A stretch of 64,000 nucleotides of DNA from Alphaproteobacteria bacterium (GTDB taxonomy: Bacteria > Pseudomonadota > Alphaproteobacteria > UBA8366 > GCA-2717185), in assembly GCA_040905865.1 (NCBI GenBank), contig JBBDQU010000085.1, forward strand, positions 112,295-176,294, read 5' to 3'. The notes under the pieces are model-generated. The model saw nothing but the letters and a program-made list of their open reading frames with translations. It was not told where the DNA came from and searched no databases. This document shows, piece after piece, positions 55,081 through 63,698 of the stretch; position 1 is the first letter of the stretch, and every line of letters starts with the position of its first letter. The translations under genes were made by a program, and so were the position numbers.

Positions 55081-56484
55081 CTAATGTTGCCGGGCCGGCA
55101 ACGTCGCCGGGCTGACAGGGCTGAGTTTTCCCGGCAGTGCGGCAGCGGCCGCTGTTGGCGCATTATCCGGCGGCGCAATCTGCAAGGTGCCTGCGCCCGG
55201 CGGCAGAGTCCATTTCAGGCTGTCGAAGCTGCTGCAGTTGTCGCAGCACGGCGCCCATGCACCGGCGACGGCGCCGCATTCCGAACAATACCATGCCTCG
55301 CCCGGCGGCGCGGAGACCGCCCGGTCTAGCCAGTGGCGGGTCACTTCCAGATTGCCGGTTTCCCTTTCCTCGAGTTCCGCCATCAGACGGCAGTGGCGCG
55401 CGGTCGGACGGTCGCCGGCTGCCGTTTCCAGATGCCGGCGCGCCTCGCCCCACAGATCCGCCGCCAGCGAGACCTCGGCCAGGGCGTAATGGCTTTCGGG
55501 ACGGTCCGGCCGAATACTGCAGAGCCGCTGGAACCGCTTGACGCGTGCCAGCGGGGGTTCGTCTTCGCCGCCGAGCCCCTTATAGGCCGCGGCGATATCC
55601 GGATGCGGTTCCAGCGCCCAGGCGGATTCGGTCAGTTTCACCGCCCGCCGCATCTTTCCAGCCGCCGCCAGGCAACGCATATACACGACCGTCGCGGCAA
55701 CCAGATCCGGCGCCAGGTCATGCGCCACGCGCGCCTGTTTCAGTGCAGTGGCGGAATCGCCGGCTCTTGCGGCCGCATCGCTCAGCGCGACGGCAAGCAC
55801 CGCCCGGCGCCGCCGGCCGGCATCCTGTGTGATGACGCCGGCGCGGACTGCCCGTTGCGTGGTATCGTTCGCTTCCGACCATTTCCCGGCGGCGACCTGC
55901 AGGCTGAACAGGCGGGTGAGCACCCAGGGGGTATCGGGCCGCAACTGGAACGCCCGCTCCGCGAGCCGCAGCGCCTCGCCCCTGTCGTCCCGCCGCACTG
56001 CCTGCATGAGCAGCCCGCGCAGGCCGAGAAACGCCATATCCGGCTTCTTCAACATTTCCTCGAAATACCGCCGGGCGGCGCCCTCGTCGCCTTCCAGCTG
56101 CGCCGCCTGCGCCGACAGCAGCATCGTCAATGGCGGCTCCTTCAGCAGTACATCGGCCTTGCGGGCGAATTTCTTTGCTTCATCCGCATCGCCGGCGGCG
56201 ACGGCGACCATGCCCTGCGTCAGCGCCTGATAGCCGCGCTGGCGACGGCCGGCCCGTCGGTGATCCAGCAACCCGCCAGGAACGTACCGGATGAACCGCC
56301 ACAGCCGGTACAGCACCGCCGCCACGACGATGACGACCACGAGTCCCAGCACGAAAATTCCGGCCTGTGTCCTGATCTGCAGCCCGGCAATCCGGATATC
56401 CACATAACCCGGGTTCCCCGCGAACCAGACCGCCAGCCACACGAAACAACCGATCAGGACGAAGATGAATGCGGCGCGGATCAT
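55081..56484 (-). CDS. hemY: HemY-like TPR membrane protein with C-terminal zinc-ribbon
   Basis: A 467-residue protein. Two transmembrane helices lie in the HemY N-terminal domain (about 3-21 and 42-64), with NPGYVDIRIAGLQIRTQAGIF between them (as segments). Tetratricopeptide-like repeats follow (about 80-360), then a Cys-rich segment CSECGAVAGAWAPCCDNCSSF (as segments) that looks like a zinc ribbon, and a Pro/Ala tail. HemY proteins assist late haem synthesis in unknown ways. It overlaps the Mic60 gene by 4 bases, completing the hemC-hemD-mic60-hemY order. Confidence 0.9.
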   Translation of the reverse strand: MIRAAFIFVLIGCFVWLAVWFAGNPGYVDIRIAGLQIRTQAGIFVLGLVVVIVVAAVLYRLWRFIRYVPGGLLDHRRAGRRQRGYQALTQGMVAVAAGDADEAKKFARKADVLLKEPPLTMLLSAQAAQLEGDEGAARRYFEEMLKKPDMAFLGLRGLLMQAVRRDDRGEALRLAERAFQLRPDTPWVLTRLFSLQVAAGKWSEANDTTQRAVRAGVITQDAGRRRRAVLAVALSDAAARAGDSATALKQARVAHDLAPDLVAATVVYMRCLAAAGKMRRAVKLTESAWALEPHPDIAAAYKGLGGEDEPPLARVKRFQRLCSIRPDRPESHYALAEVSLAADLWGEARRHLETAAGDRPTARHCRLMAELEERETGNLEVTRHWLDRAVSAPPGEAWYCSECGAVAGAWAPCCDNCSSFDSLKWTLPPGAGTLQIAPPDNAPTAAAAALPGKLSPVSPATLPARQH

Positions 56485-57854
56485 TGCGGCGCACCCGACT
56501 CGGCCATACCCTTGCCCAGCATTTCAACGGCATGAACCCGCAGGGCCGCGACCGCCCTTTCCGCCGCGATATGGCGCTTCGCATCCCGGACCCAGTCGGC
56601 GGCCGCACCCGTCGCATCCGCCAGCGCATCGACGGCGGCCTGCAGGTCGCCGCGCGCGACGGCCAGTTCCGCCTGTCGCGCCGGCAGGATATTCCCCGCG
56701 CTGTCCTCGATACGCCGTACGGCGATAACCGAGTCGACTTTCTGGAGCATCCGGTCGACCCAGCCGGTGCCGGTCTCCGCCCAAAGCGGCTCGCCGAGCG
56801 TCGCCGCAACCGCATCGAACCGCTTGATCAGGGTCGCCGCGGACGGGATGCCCGTCGCGGCATCCGGCGCCAGGACCGCTATCGACGACGCCACAACCGG
56901 ATCGTCATCCGCCAGCCGTTCGATTGCCGTCAACAACCCGGCAAAGGGCGCGCCGTCGAGTACTGCCCGCTCCAGCGATACGACGGCAAGCGCCAGCCCG
57001 GTCGTCCGTCCCGCAACCGCGGCTTCCCGTGCGTCCAATGCCGTCACTTTGCCGGTGAGGGTCGATACCTCCTCGCGCAAAGCGGCGAAATCCGCCTTCA
57101 ATGCGGCGATATCCGCCTTCATTGATTCAGATGCCGCCAGGGAATCGCCCCGTACTTCCGCGATGCTGCGTTCCGATTCACCGATACGCGCCGCCAGCTG
57201 CTCCGTCTTCGCGATGCCTTGCGCCAGGTCCTGCGACAGTCGATCCAGCTGCGCCGAAAGTTCAGGCGCCGGCCCGCTGTCGGTCGGTAACGCGTTAAGC
57301 GCTGCCTCCAGTGAATCGAGCCGCGCCGTGACGGGGCCGAGCGAGGGACCGGGCGGTTCGGCCTCCAGCGCGTCCAGCCGTGTGAAAACATCCTCCGGAA
57401 CCGCCTGCGACGACGGTCCGTAAACCAGCGGCGCCCATTTCGGCTGCGTTGCCAGCGCGATGCCCGCGCCGGCGGCGACTATCAGGGCCAGCCAGGCGAT
57501 AGCCTGGCCGCCGCGCTTCTGCGGTGCGGCGGGCTCCGGCGGTGAATCGGCGGCCACGGATTGTTCGCCCGGTTCTGCAGCAGCGGCTTGCGACACCGCT
57601 TCCGTTTCCGTCGGCGCCGCGGCACCGGTCGACTCCGGCAGGTTGTCCAGGTCGATCCCGGCCGCCGCCGCCGCGTCGCGGACTTCCTGCCGCCGCGGCG
57701 GCGGGACGCTGCCCCGGCTCTTCCAGCCCTGGATCGTCGTCGCGGCGACGCCGAGCGTTGACGCCATGGGGCGCACGCCGCCAAAGGCATCTATGATGGA
57801 CGCCGCATCGGGAAACGGGTCGTCCTGGTCAAACGTATCGCTGTTGTCGGTCAT
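56481..57854 (-). CDS. Alphaproteobacterial Mic60/mitofilin-like protein with N-terminal HTH
   Basis: A 457-residue protein. Residues 18-60 (SIIDAFGGVRPMASTLGVAATTIQGWKSRG, as segments) look like a helix-turn-helix of the Cro/YdaS type. An acidic Ala/Pro/Glu linker follows, then one transmembrane helix (about 117-136), a coiled coil (about 155-310), and a C-terminal mitofilin-like region (LWAETGTGWVDRMLQKVDSVIAVRR, as segments). Mic60 in alphaproteobacteria shapes intracytoplasmic or envelope membranes and lies between hemD and hemY, as here. ATG 57854 overlaps the hemD stop by 4 bases. Confidence 0.85.
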   Translation of the reverse strand: MTDNSDTFDQDDPFPDAASIIDAFGGVRPMASTLGVAATTIQGWKSRGSVPPPRRQEVRDAAAAAGIDLDNLPESTGAAAPTETEAVSQAAAAEPGEQSVAADSPPEPAAPQKRGGQAIAWLALIVAAGAGIALATQPKWAPLVYGPSSQAVPEDVFTRLDALEAEPPGPSLGPVTARLDSLEAALNALPTDSGPAPELSAQLDRLSQDLAQGIAKTEQLAARIGESERSIAEVRGDSLAASESMKADIAALKADFAALREEVSTLTGKVTALDAREAAVAGRTTGLALAVVSLERAVLDGAPFAGLLTAIERLADDDPVVASSIAVLAPDAATGIPSAATLIKRFDAVAATLGEPLWAETGTGWVDRMLQKVDSVIAVRRIEDSAGNILPARQAELAVARGDLQAAVDALADATGAAADWVRDAKRHIAAERAVAALRVHAVEMLGKGMAESGAPQ

Positions 57855-58600
57855 TGCCTGTGGAGTCTTTCGTCGAGTGTGTCCAGAAGGGCGTCTTGTA
57901 CCGGACGGGGCGCAATCATGACCCGCCGCCACATGATCGGATCGGCCGCTTCAGCAACAGCCTTGCTCAAACAGAGTATCTCTAGCCTTTCACAGGCCTT
58001 TTCAAGTCCGGCGCGCCTGGCCAGGGACACGAAGGTTGCCGCCGACCGGGGCGAATACAACAATGCCAGATCGATCAGGTGCTGCGAAAGCGCCAGCGCG
58101 ACCTCCGGACTGAACGCGGTAGCCGCCTGCGCATGGTAAAGGACCGCCCGCCGAACTGCAAAACCCGCCGCTCCCAGCCGGCCAGCCAGATCGCCCGCCA
58201 CATCCGATCCCGCGGGATGCAGCAACGCGCCTGAATCCGGTGTGCACCTGTCGCGCACCAGCCGCACCAGGCTGTCGACATCGCCGCCGGCGCTTTCAAC
58301 CGTGCTGAATCCGGCTTCCCGGGCGGCCGCCGATGTCCTGTCGCCAACCGCGAAGACCGGCAGGTCGCGGCGCGGCGCCACCTTCGCGAAGGCGCGGACC
58401 CCGTTTGCCGAAGTAAAGAGAACGGCCTGAACGCCCGCGAGATCGGGTTCAGGCCCGCGATTCAGAACGATCGACAGCATCGGACAGATAAAGACCTCAA
58501 TGCCGCGGCCTTCCAGTGCGCCGACAAGGGCGGCCGAATCTTCCAGCGGTCTGGTTACGAGCGCGCGAATAGCGTCCTCCCGGCTGAAAACAGTCAACAT
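57851..58600 (-). CDS. hemD: Uroporphyrinogen-III synthase
   Basis: A 249-residue two-domain protein. Landmarks are ALVTRPLEDSAALVGALEGRGIEVFICPML (as segments), LFTSANGVRAFAKV and LLYSPRSAATFVSLARRAG. It closes hydroxymethylbilane to uroporphyrinogen III. Family sequence conservation is low, so the assignment relies partly on position directly after hemC. Its start codon shares one base with the hemC stop. Confidence 0.9.
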   Translation of the reverse strand: MLTVFSREDAIRALVTRPLEDSAALVGALEGRGIEVFICPMLSIVLNRGPEPDLAGVQAVLFTSANGVRAFAKVAPRRDLPVFAVGDRTSAAAREAGFSTVESAGGDVDSLVRLVRDRCTPDSGALLHPAGSDVAGDLAGRLGAAGFAVRRAVLYHAQAATAFSPEVALALSQHLIDLALLYSPRSAATFVSLARRAGLEKACERLEILCLSKAVAEAADPIMWRRVMIAPRPVQDALLDTLDERLHRQ

Positions 58601-59514
58601 CAGCCAAAAAAATCGGGCCCCATATGATCGCGCAACGACCGTCCCGCGTCGACCCCCATTGCCTCCGCCGTCGCCGCCGGACCGTCGCGGGTGACCTCGT
58701 GCACGGTGGTCCCGTCAGGGCTGGCGACAAGGCCGCGAAGCCGGAGCGTATCCGGCCCGGTGAATTCCGCCAGCGCCGCGATGGGCGTGCGGCAGGATCC
58801 ATCCAGCTCGGCCAGCATCGCCCGTTCCGCCAGGACCCGGCGCGCCGTCTCCCCGTCGTTCAGCGGCAACAGATACGCCTGGACGACGGAATCGTTGATC
58901 CGGACTTCGATGCCGACAGCCCCCTGCGCGACCGCCGGCAGCATTTCCGCCGGATCCATCAGATGGGTCGCGACATCGGCCATACCCAGCCGCCGCAGCC
59001 CGGCATAGGCCAGGAAGGTCGCATCCACGTCACCGGAATGCAGTTTGTCCAGCCGGGTCTGGACATTGCCCCGCAGCGGCACGACGTCCAGGTCGGGCCG
59101 CAGGTACTTAACCTGCGCCTTGCGGCGCAGAGAGGAGGTTCCGACAATCGCGCCGGCGGGCAGTTCGGCCAGCGTCGGCGCCCGCAATGAAATGAAGGCG
59201 TCGCGCGGGTCTTCGCGCGGCAGGATCGTGGAGATGCCGAGCCCGTCCGGCAGCCGCGTTTCGACGTCCTTCATCGAATGCACCGCGAGGTCGATATCGC
59301 CGCTGAACAGCGCCTCCTCGATTTCCTTGGTAAAAAGGCCCTTGCCGCCGATTTCCGCCAGGGGACGGTCCTGAACCTGGTCTCCCGTCGTCCGAATGAC
59401 GACGATATCGACCTGAAGTCCCTTGTGCGCCGCCAGCAGGCGATCCCGCACGTCATTTGCCTGCACCAGCGCCAGCGGCGACCCGCGCGTCCCGATTTTC
59501 AGTATCTGCGTCAT
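58600..59514 (-). CDS. hemC: Hydroxymethylbilane synthase
   Basis: A 304-residue porphobilinogen deaminase. The N-terminal [21 protein letters not shown] (as segments), catalytic Asp in [12 protein letters not shown], and the dipyrromethane-attachment Cys in [15 protein letters not shown] are all intact. It polymerises four porphobilinogens. First gene of the leftward hem block, divergent from the small membrane protein gene at 59655; the promoters must lie in the 140 bases between. Confidence 0.96.
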   Translation of the reverse strand: MTQILKIGTRGSPLALVQANDVRDRLLAAHKGLQVDIVVIRTTGDQVQDRPLAEIGGKGLFTKEIEEALFSGDIDLAVHSMKDVETRLPDGLGISTILPREDPRDAFISLRAPTLAELPAGAIVGTSSLRRKAQVKYLRPDLDVVPLRGNVQTRLDKLHSGDVDATFLAYAGLRRLGMADVATHLMDPAEMLPAVAQGAVGIEVRINDSVVQAYLLPLNDGETARRVLAERAMLAELDGSCRTPIAALAEFTGPDTLRLRGLVASPDGTTVHEVTRDGPAATAEAMGVDAGRSLRDHMGPDFFG

Positions 59515-59654
59515 GCGCCTTCTGTACCCGCTTCGCGGCCGGCCTCAAAGCGCTTTTCGGCGCCACGGGCGCAAGCCGGCAAGGGACATGCCGCACGGGG
59601 CATGTTACAAACCGCCCGTCACCGATCACCGAACAGATAGCGGGCCTTTCCGGC

Positions 59655-59978
59655 ATGGCGCTGACGATTGCTGCCATCACCATTATCTTCATCCTTTGCC
59701 TGCTGGTCGCCGTCAAAGCGGCGAAAAACCCGCCTGTCTTCACGGACGAGCAATTGCTGAACCAGCACCGGCGGTTTCTGGGCGACCTCGAGGCCTCGCG
59801 CAAATATATCGGCGCCGGCTATCTCAATGCCAGGGAGAAGGGCTCCGCCGCGGAACGGGAACTGGTCCTGCGGGGTTACGATGTCGGCAGGCTTCTGGCC
59901 GAGCGGTTTGCGGCGGAACGGGACGGCAGGCCCATGGACTGGCAGGCCTGCCGCACGGTAAAAGGGCCCCCATCATGA
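59655..59978 (+). CDS. Hypothetical single-pass membrane protein
   Basis: A 107-residue protein: one N-terminal transmembrane helix ([19 protein letters not shown], about 2-20), followed by a charged cytoplasmic or periplasmic part with [21 protein letters not shown] and [21 protein letters not shown] do not recognise a family. ATG 59655 was chosen because it opens directly into the helix; the longer frame overlaps the divergent hemC. It overlaps tsaD by 4 bases, so it is cotranscribed with tsaD and gpsA. Confidence 0.75.
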   Translation: MALTIAAITIIFILCLLVAVKAAKNPPVFTDEQLLNQHRRFLGDLEASRKYIGAGYLNAREKGSAAERELVLRGYDVGRLLAERFAAERDGRPMDWQACRTVKGPPS

Positions 59979-61018
59979 TCGTTCTCGGTATTGAATCATC
60001 CTGCGACGAAACCGCCGCCTCCGTGGTCAGCGAAGACCGCCGCATTCTGTCCAGCGTCGTGTTTTCGCAGATCGACGAACACCGGCCCTATGGCGGCGTC
60101 GTTCCGGAAATTGCCGCGCGCAGCCACCTCGATCATATCGATGGCATCGTGCAACGGGCGATGGACCAGGCAGGCGTCGGGTTTTCCGACCTCGATGGTA
60201 TCGCCGCGACAGGCGGGCCGGGGCTGATCGGCGGCGTGCTGGTCGGTATGATGACGGCGAAATCCATCGCGCTCGTCCACGGCCTGCCGCTGGTGGCGGT
60301 CAATCACCTGGAAGGCCATGCGTTGACGGCGCGGCTGACCGACGGGTTGCCGTTTCCCTACCTGCTGCTGCTGGTGTCCGGCGGCCATTGCGAACTGCTG
60401 TCGGTCAACGGCCCCGGACAATACACGCGATATGGCGGAACGCTCGACGACGCCGTCGGCGAAGCTTTCGACAAGACCGCCAAACTGCTCGGCCTGCCCT
60501 ATCCCGGCGGGCCGGCGGTGGAACGGGCCGCCCGGCGCGGAAACGCCGCCCGGTTCGCCTTTCCCCGGCCGATGCGCGGCCGCGACGACTGCGATTTTTC
60601 CTTCTCGGGCCTCAAGACCGCGGTCGTCCGCACGATCCGGAGCCTGCCGGACGCAACAGTGTCCGACACGGACGCCGCGGATGCCGCCGCCTCGTTTCAG
60701 GCCGCCGTTGCGGATGTCCTGGTCGACCGGGCGCATCGCGCGATCGACCGGTTCCGGGCCGAACATGGGACGGGCGGTGCGCTGGTCGTCGCCGGCGGCG
60801 TCGCGGCGAACGCGGCGCTGCGCGAAAGCCTGGCGGCCCTGGCCGGTGAGACCGGGTTCCGCTTCGTCGCGCCGCCCCCAGCGCTCTGCACGGATAACGC
60901 CGCCATGATCGCCTGGGCCGGGATCGAACGGTTGCGGCTGGGGCTGACCGACGACCTGAATTTTGCGCCGCGCCCGCGATGGCCACTGGACGAACCGCGT
61001 CGGAACGCGGCGTCATGA
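59975..61018 (+). CDS. tsaD: tRNA N6-adenosine threonylcarbamoyltransferase TsaD
   Basis: A 347-residue ASKHA-fold metalloprotein. The [13 protein letters not shown] start, metal-binding [13 protein letters not shown], and the nucleotide loop [13 protein letters not shown] are intact. With TsaB and TsaE it forms t6A37 in ANN-reading tRNAs. ATG 59975 gives the canonical N-terminus. Overlaps gpsA by 4 bases. Confidence 0.96.
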   Translation: MIVLGIESSCDETAASVVSEDRRILSSVVFSQIDEHRPYGGVVPEIAARSHLDHIDGIVQRAMDQAGVGFSDLDGIAATGGPGLIGGVLVGMMTAKSIALVHGLPLVAVNHLEGHALTARLTDGLPFPYLLLLVSGGHCELLSVNGPGQYTRYGGTLDDAVGEAFDKTAKLLGLPYPGGPAVERAARRGNAARFAFPRPMRGRDDCDFSFSGLKTAVVRTIRSLPDATVSDTDAADAAASFQAAVADVLVDRAHRAIDRFRAEHGTGGALVVAGGVAANAALRESLAALAGETGFRFVAPPPALCTDNAAMIAWAGIERLRLGLTDDLNFAPRPRWPLDEPRRNAAS

Positions 61019-62019
61019 GCCGAATCGCCGTCATCGGGGCCGGCGCCTGGGGAACGGCGCTGGCCTGCGTCGCCCGGCGGGCAGAAAATGAAACGATCCT
61101 GTGGGCGCGCGATCCGGCCGTGGCGGCGGCGATCAACGCCAGCGCGGAAAACCCGAACTACCTGCCCGATATCCCGCTGGTCAGCGGGATAAGCGCCACG
61201 GAAGATCTCTCCGCCGCGATGGCCGGGGCCACGGCCGTGCTGCTGGTTGTGCCGGCGCAGTTCCTGCGCAGCGTCGCACGCGAAATGACGCCCAACCTGC
61301 GCGCCGGCACGCTGGTGGCGATCTGCGCCAAGGGCGTCGAACAGGGTACGCTGGCCCTGATGAGCGAAGTTCTGGCGGACGTGCTGCCGCAGGCCGAACA
61401 GGTCGTTCTGTCGGGCCCGACCTTTGCGCAGGAAGTTGCGCGCGGTCTGCCGACGGCGGTGACGCTTGCCGCCGCGACCACGGATATCGCCGCGCGGATG
61501 AGCGACCTGATCGGCACGGCGCGGTTCCGCCCCTATCTGTCGAATGACCCCGTCGGGGCGGAAATCGGCGGCGCGGTCAAGAACGTGATGGCGATCGGTT
61601 GCGGCATCATTTCCGGATTACGGCTGGGCGATAACGGCCGCGCCGCGCTGATCACACGGGGCCTTACGGAAATCACGCGCCTTGCCGTCGCCAAGGGCGG
61701 CCGGGCGGAAACCCTGATGGGCCTGTCGGGACTGGGCGACCTGACGCTGACCTGCAACGCCATGCAGTCGCGCAATTTTTCGCTGGGCGTCGCTCTCGGC
61801 GAAGGGCGGGCGCTGCGCGACATCCTGTCCGAACGGCGCGCCGTGACCGAGGGCGTGTTTTCCGCCGGCGCTGTCGTCGCCCTGGCGGCGCGGCTCGGCG
61901 TGGAAATGCCGATCTGCCAGGCTGTCGACCAGGTTGTGAATCACGGCGCGGAAATCGACAGGACGATCCAGGCATTGCTGTCGCGGCCCTTCACACGCGA
62001 AACCGGCGCCGCCGATTGA
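61015..62019 (+). CDS. gpsA: Glycerol-3-phosphate dehydrogenase [NAD(P)+]
   Basis: A 334-residue enzyme. The Rossmann motif [32 protein letters not shown] and the catalytic Lys in [14 protein letters not shown] are intact. It makes glycerol-3-phosphate for phospholipid synthesis. ATG 61015 overlaps the tsaD stop. An intergenic repeat and a long hairpin follow the stop codon. Confidence 0.96.
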   Translation: MSRIAVIGAGAWGTALACVARRAENETILWARDPAVAAAINASAENPNYLPDIPLVSGISATEDLSAAMAGATAVLLVVPAQFLRSVAREMTPNLRAGTLVAICAKGVEQGTLALMSEVLADVLPQAEQVVLSGPTFAQEVARGLPTAVTLAAATTDIAARMSDLIGTARFRPYLSNDPVGAEIGGAVKNVMAIGCGIISGLRLGDNGRAALITRGLTEITRLAVAKGGRAETLMGLSGLGDLTLTCNAMQSRNFSLGVALGEGRALRDILSERRAVTEGVFSAGAVVALAARLGVEMPICQAVDQVVNHGAEIDRTIQALLSRPFTRETGAAD

Positions 62020-62038
62020 CCTTACCCTCGCGGATTGC

Positions 62039-62112
62039 TTAGATCAGATCATTGGCTGGAATCGCCTTTGGCGATCCACAACAACCATGTGAATCTGATC
62101 TGTCTTATTGAA
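62039..62112 (+). repeat. Palindromic intergenic repeat, copy B
   Basis: The best-preserved copy: TTAGATCAGATC at the gpsA end, central hairpin ATCGCC TTT GGCGAT, then CCATGTGAATCTGATC and CTTATTGAA. The outer arms (GATCAGAT / ATCTGATC) are inverted repeats of each other, so the whole element can fold into a long imperfect hairpin. Unlike copies A and C it lies 19 bases after the stop of the adjacent gene (gpsA). Confidence 0.88.
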
Positions 62113-62127
62113 GATATAGCGCCTTCA

Positions 62128-62167
62128 CAGGTTTAAAGGGAACCTGTTCCGGTTCCCTTTAAACCTG
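62128..62167. repeat. 17-bp perfect inverted repeat downstream of gpsA
   Basis: Arms 62128-62144 (CAGGTTTAAAGGGAACC) and 62151-62167, exact reverse complements around TGTTCC. A further TATAGC (62115-62120) pairs with GCTATA (62172-62177), extending the structure. No T-tract follows. It may terminate transcripts or be part of the neighbouring repeat. Confidence 0.85.
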
Positions 62168-62210
62168 ATGTGCTATAAGTCCGCGGGAACCAACAGGGGA
62201 GATCCGAACC

Positions 62211-62513
62211 ATGTTTTACGCTGTCTATTGTGTCGACAAGCCCAATTCCAAGGAACTGCGGCTGAAACTGCGGCCGGCCCACCAGGATTACCTGAAGACG
62301 CAATCCGGTATCATCGTCGTCGCCGGGGCGACCCAGACCGATGACGGGGAAACCGCCACCGGCAGCATGTTCATCGTCAATGTCGACGGGCGCGAACAGG
62401 CGGAAGCCTTCGCCGCGGGCGATCCGTTCAACAGCGGCGGGCTGTTCGAAAGCGTCGTGGTAACCCGCATGCGCAAGGGGCACTGGCATCCGGAAAACGC
62501 CGACGGCGCATAA
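62211..62513 (+). CDS. YciI family protein (first of two)
   Basis: A 100-residue dimeric ferredoxin-like fold protein: MFYAVYCVDKPNSKELRLKL, then HQDYLKTQSGIIVVAGATQTDDGE (as segments), and DPFNSGGLFESVVVTRM. The family has a putative His/Asp active site but mostly unknown functions. A second YciI gene follows 24 bases later, and both run with an EVE and a Rieske gene. Confidence 0.88.
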   Translation: MFYAVYCVDKPNSKELRLKLRPAHQDYLKTQSGIIVVAGATQTDDGETATGSMFIVNVDGREQAEAFAAGDPFNSGGLFESVVVTRMRKGHWHPENADGA

Positions 62514-62537
62514 AGCGGCGCAAGGATTATCGGTCCG

Positions 62538-62831
62538 ATGTGGTATATGATCCACAATATCAACGCGCCCGACGCATTGGCGCGCCGCCCGGCATTCGAG
62601 CAGGCCCATTGGGATTACCTGCGCGCGGCGCAGGACCGCATGATCACGGCCGGTCCCTATTTCAGCAGCGACGGCAGAACGCGGATCGGGTCGATCTTCA
62701 TCGTCGACTTTCCCGACGCCGTCGCGGCGGCGGCCTGGATCGCCGAAGAACCCTTCACGAAACAAGGGCTCTACGCCCGCCACACGATCCATGTCTACGA
62801 ACATCGCTGGCCCAAGGACAACGAACCCTGA
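62538..62831 (+). CDS. YciI family protein (second of two)
   Basis: A 97-residue YciI-fold protein: MWYMIHNINAPDALARRPAF, then HWDYLRAAQDRMITAGPYFSSDG (as segments) and EEPFTKQGLYARHTIHVYEH. It is only distantly similar to its neighbour, so the pair is an old duplication or two independent acquisitions. It ends 13 bases before the EVE-domain gene. Confidence 0.87.
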   Translation: MWYMIHNINAPDALARRPAFEQAHWDYLRAAQDRMITAGPYFSSDGRTRIGSIFIVDFPDAVAAAAWIAEEPFTKQGLYARHTIHVYEHRWPKDNEP

Positions 62832-62844
62832 TCGGAGATTTCCA

Positions 62845-63258
62845 ATGGCTTACTGGCTGATCAAATCGGAGCCCGGCGCCTGGTCCTGGGAAGATCACCT
62901 CAGGAAGGGTGTAGAGCCCTGGCACGGCGTGCGAAACTACCAGGCCGCCAACAACATGAAGGCGATGAAAATCGGCGACCGCGCCTTCTTTTACCATTCC
63001 GTCAAGGAAAAGCGGATCGTCGGCATCGTCGAGGTGTGCAAGCTGTATTATCCCGATCACACCGACGAGACGGGCCGTTTCGGCATGGTCGACTTCAAGG
63101 CGGTCAGATCCGTCGAAAAGCCGGTCACGCTGGCCGATATCAAGGCGACGCCGGAACTGCAGGACATGGCGCTGGTCAGGCAGTCCCGTCTGTCCGTCTG
63201 CCCGGTAACGCCCAGGGAGTGGAAGACGATCCTGAAAATGTCCGGCACGAAACTCTAG
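62845..63258 (+). CDS. EVE domain (thymocyte nuclear protein 1-like) protein
   Basis: A 137-residue EVE/PUA-like protein beginning MAYWLIKSEPGAWSWEDHL, continuing WHGVRNYQAANNMKAMKIGDRAFFYHS (as segments). EVE domains recognise modified bases in DNA or RNA. ATG 62845 matches the family start and has GGAGA in front. It sits in a run with the YciI pair and a Rieske protein. Confidence 0.93.
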   Translation: MAYWLIKSEPGAWSWEDHLRKGVEPWHGVRNYQAANNMKAMKIGDRAFFYHSVKEKRIVGIVEVCKLYYPDHTDETGRFGMVDFKAVRSVEKPVTLADIKATPELQDMALVRQSRLSVCPVTPREWKTILKMSGTKL

Positions 63259-63261
63259 ATC

Positions 63262-63612
63262 GTGACAGGCGACCCGATCTGCCGGCTGGAGGATATTCCG
63301 GATGGCGAAGGCAGGGGCCTGATCGTCCAGACAAAGGCCGGCGAACGGGAAATCATGGTCATCCGCAAGGGCGGCCGGGTCTTTGGCTACCTCAATTCCT
63401 GTCCGCATGCCTGGGTGCAGCTCGACGGGTCGCCGGATCGTTTCATGAACCGCGACAGGAGCCACATCATGTGCGCGATGCACGGTGCGATGTTCGACAT
63501 TGAAACCGGCCACTGCGTCGCCGGGCCGTGCCTCGGTGACCGCCTGATGCCGTTTCCGGTCGATGTGGTCGGCGGGAACGTGGTCGCGGTTCGGGACCAG
63601 GGACCGCAATAG
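63262..63612 (+). CDS. Rieske 2Fe-2S protein
   Basis: A 116-residue single-domain Rieske protein. Ligand motifs are CPHAWV (CxH, about 46-51) and CAMHGAMF (CxxH). This is the small, soluble, nitrite-reductase NirD-like type used as a ferredoxin or as a component of an oxygenase. Start codon GTG, 3 bases after the EVE stop. Partner oxygenase not seen in the window. Confidence 0.9.
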   Translation: MTGDPICRLEDIPDGEGRGLIVQTKAGEREIMVIRKGGRVFGYLNSCPHAWVQLDGSPDRFMNRDRSHIMCAMHGAMFDIETGHCVAGPCLGDRLMPFPVDVVGGNVVAVRDQGPQ

Positions 63613-63698
63613 GTCCAGAATCGACTTGGTTGCGCACGCCACGAGACGATATGGTGGCGCAGATACGCGATAATTCGCCCTGGGAGGACGTATTCACC

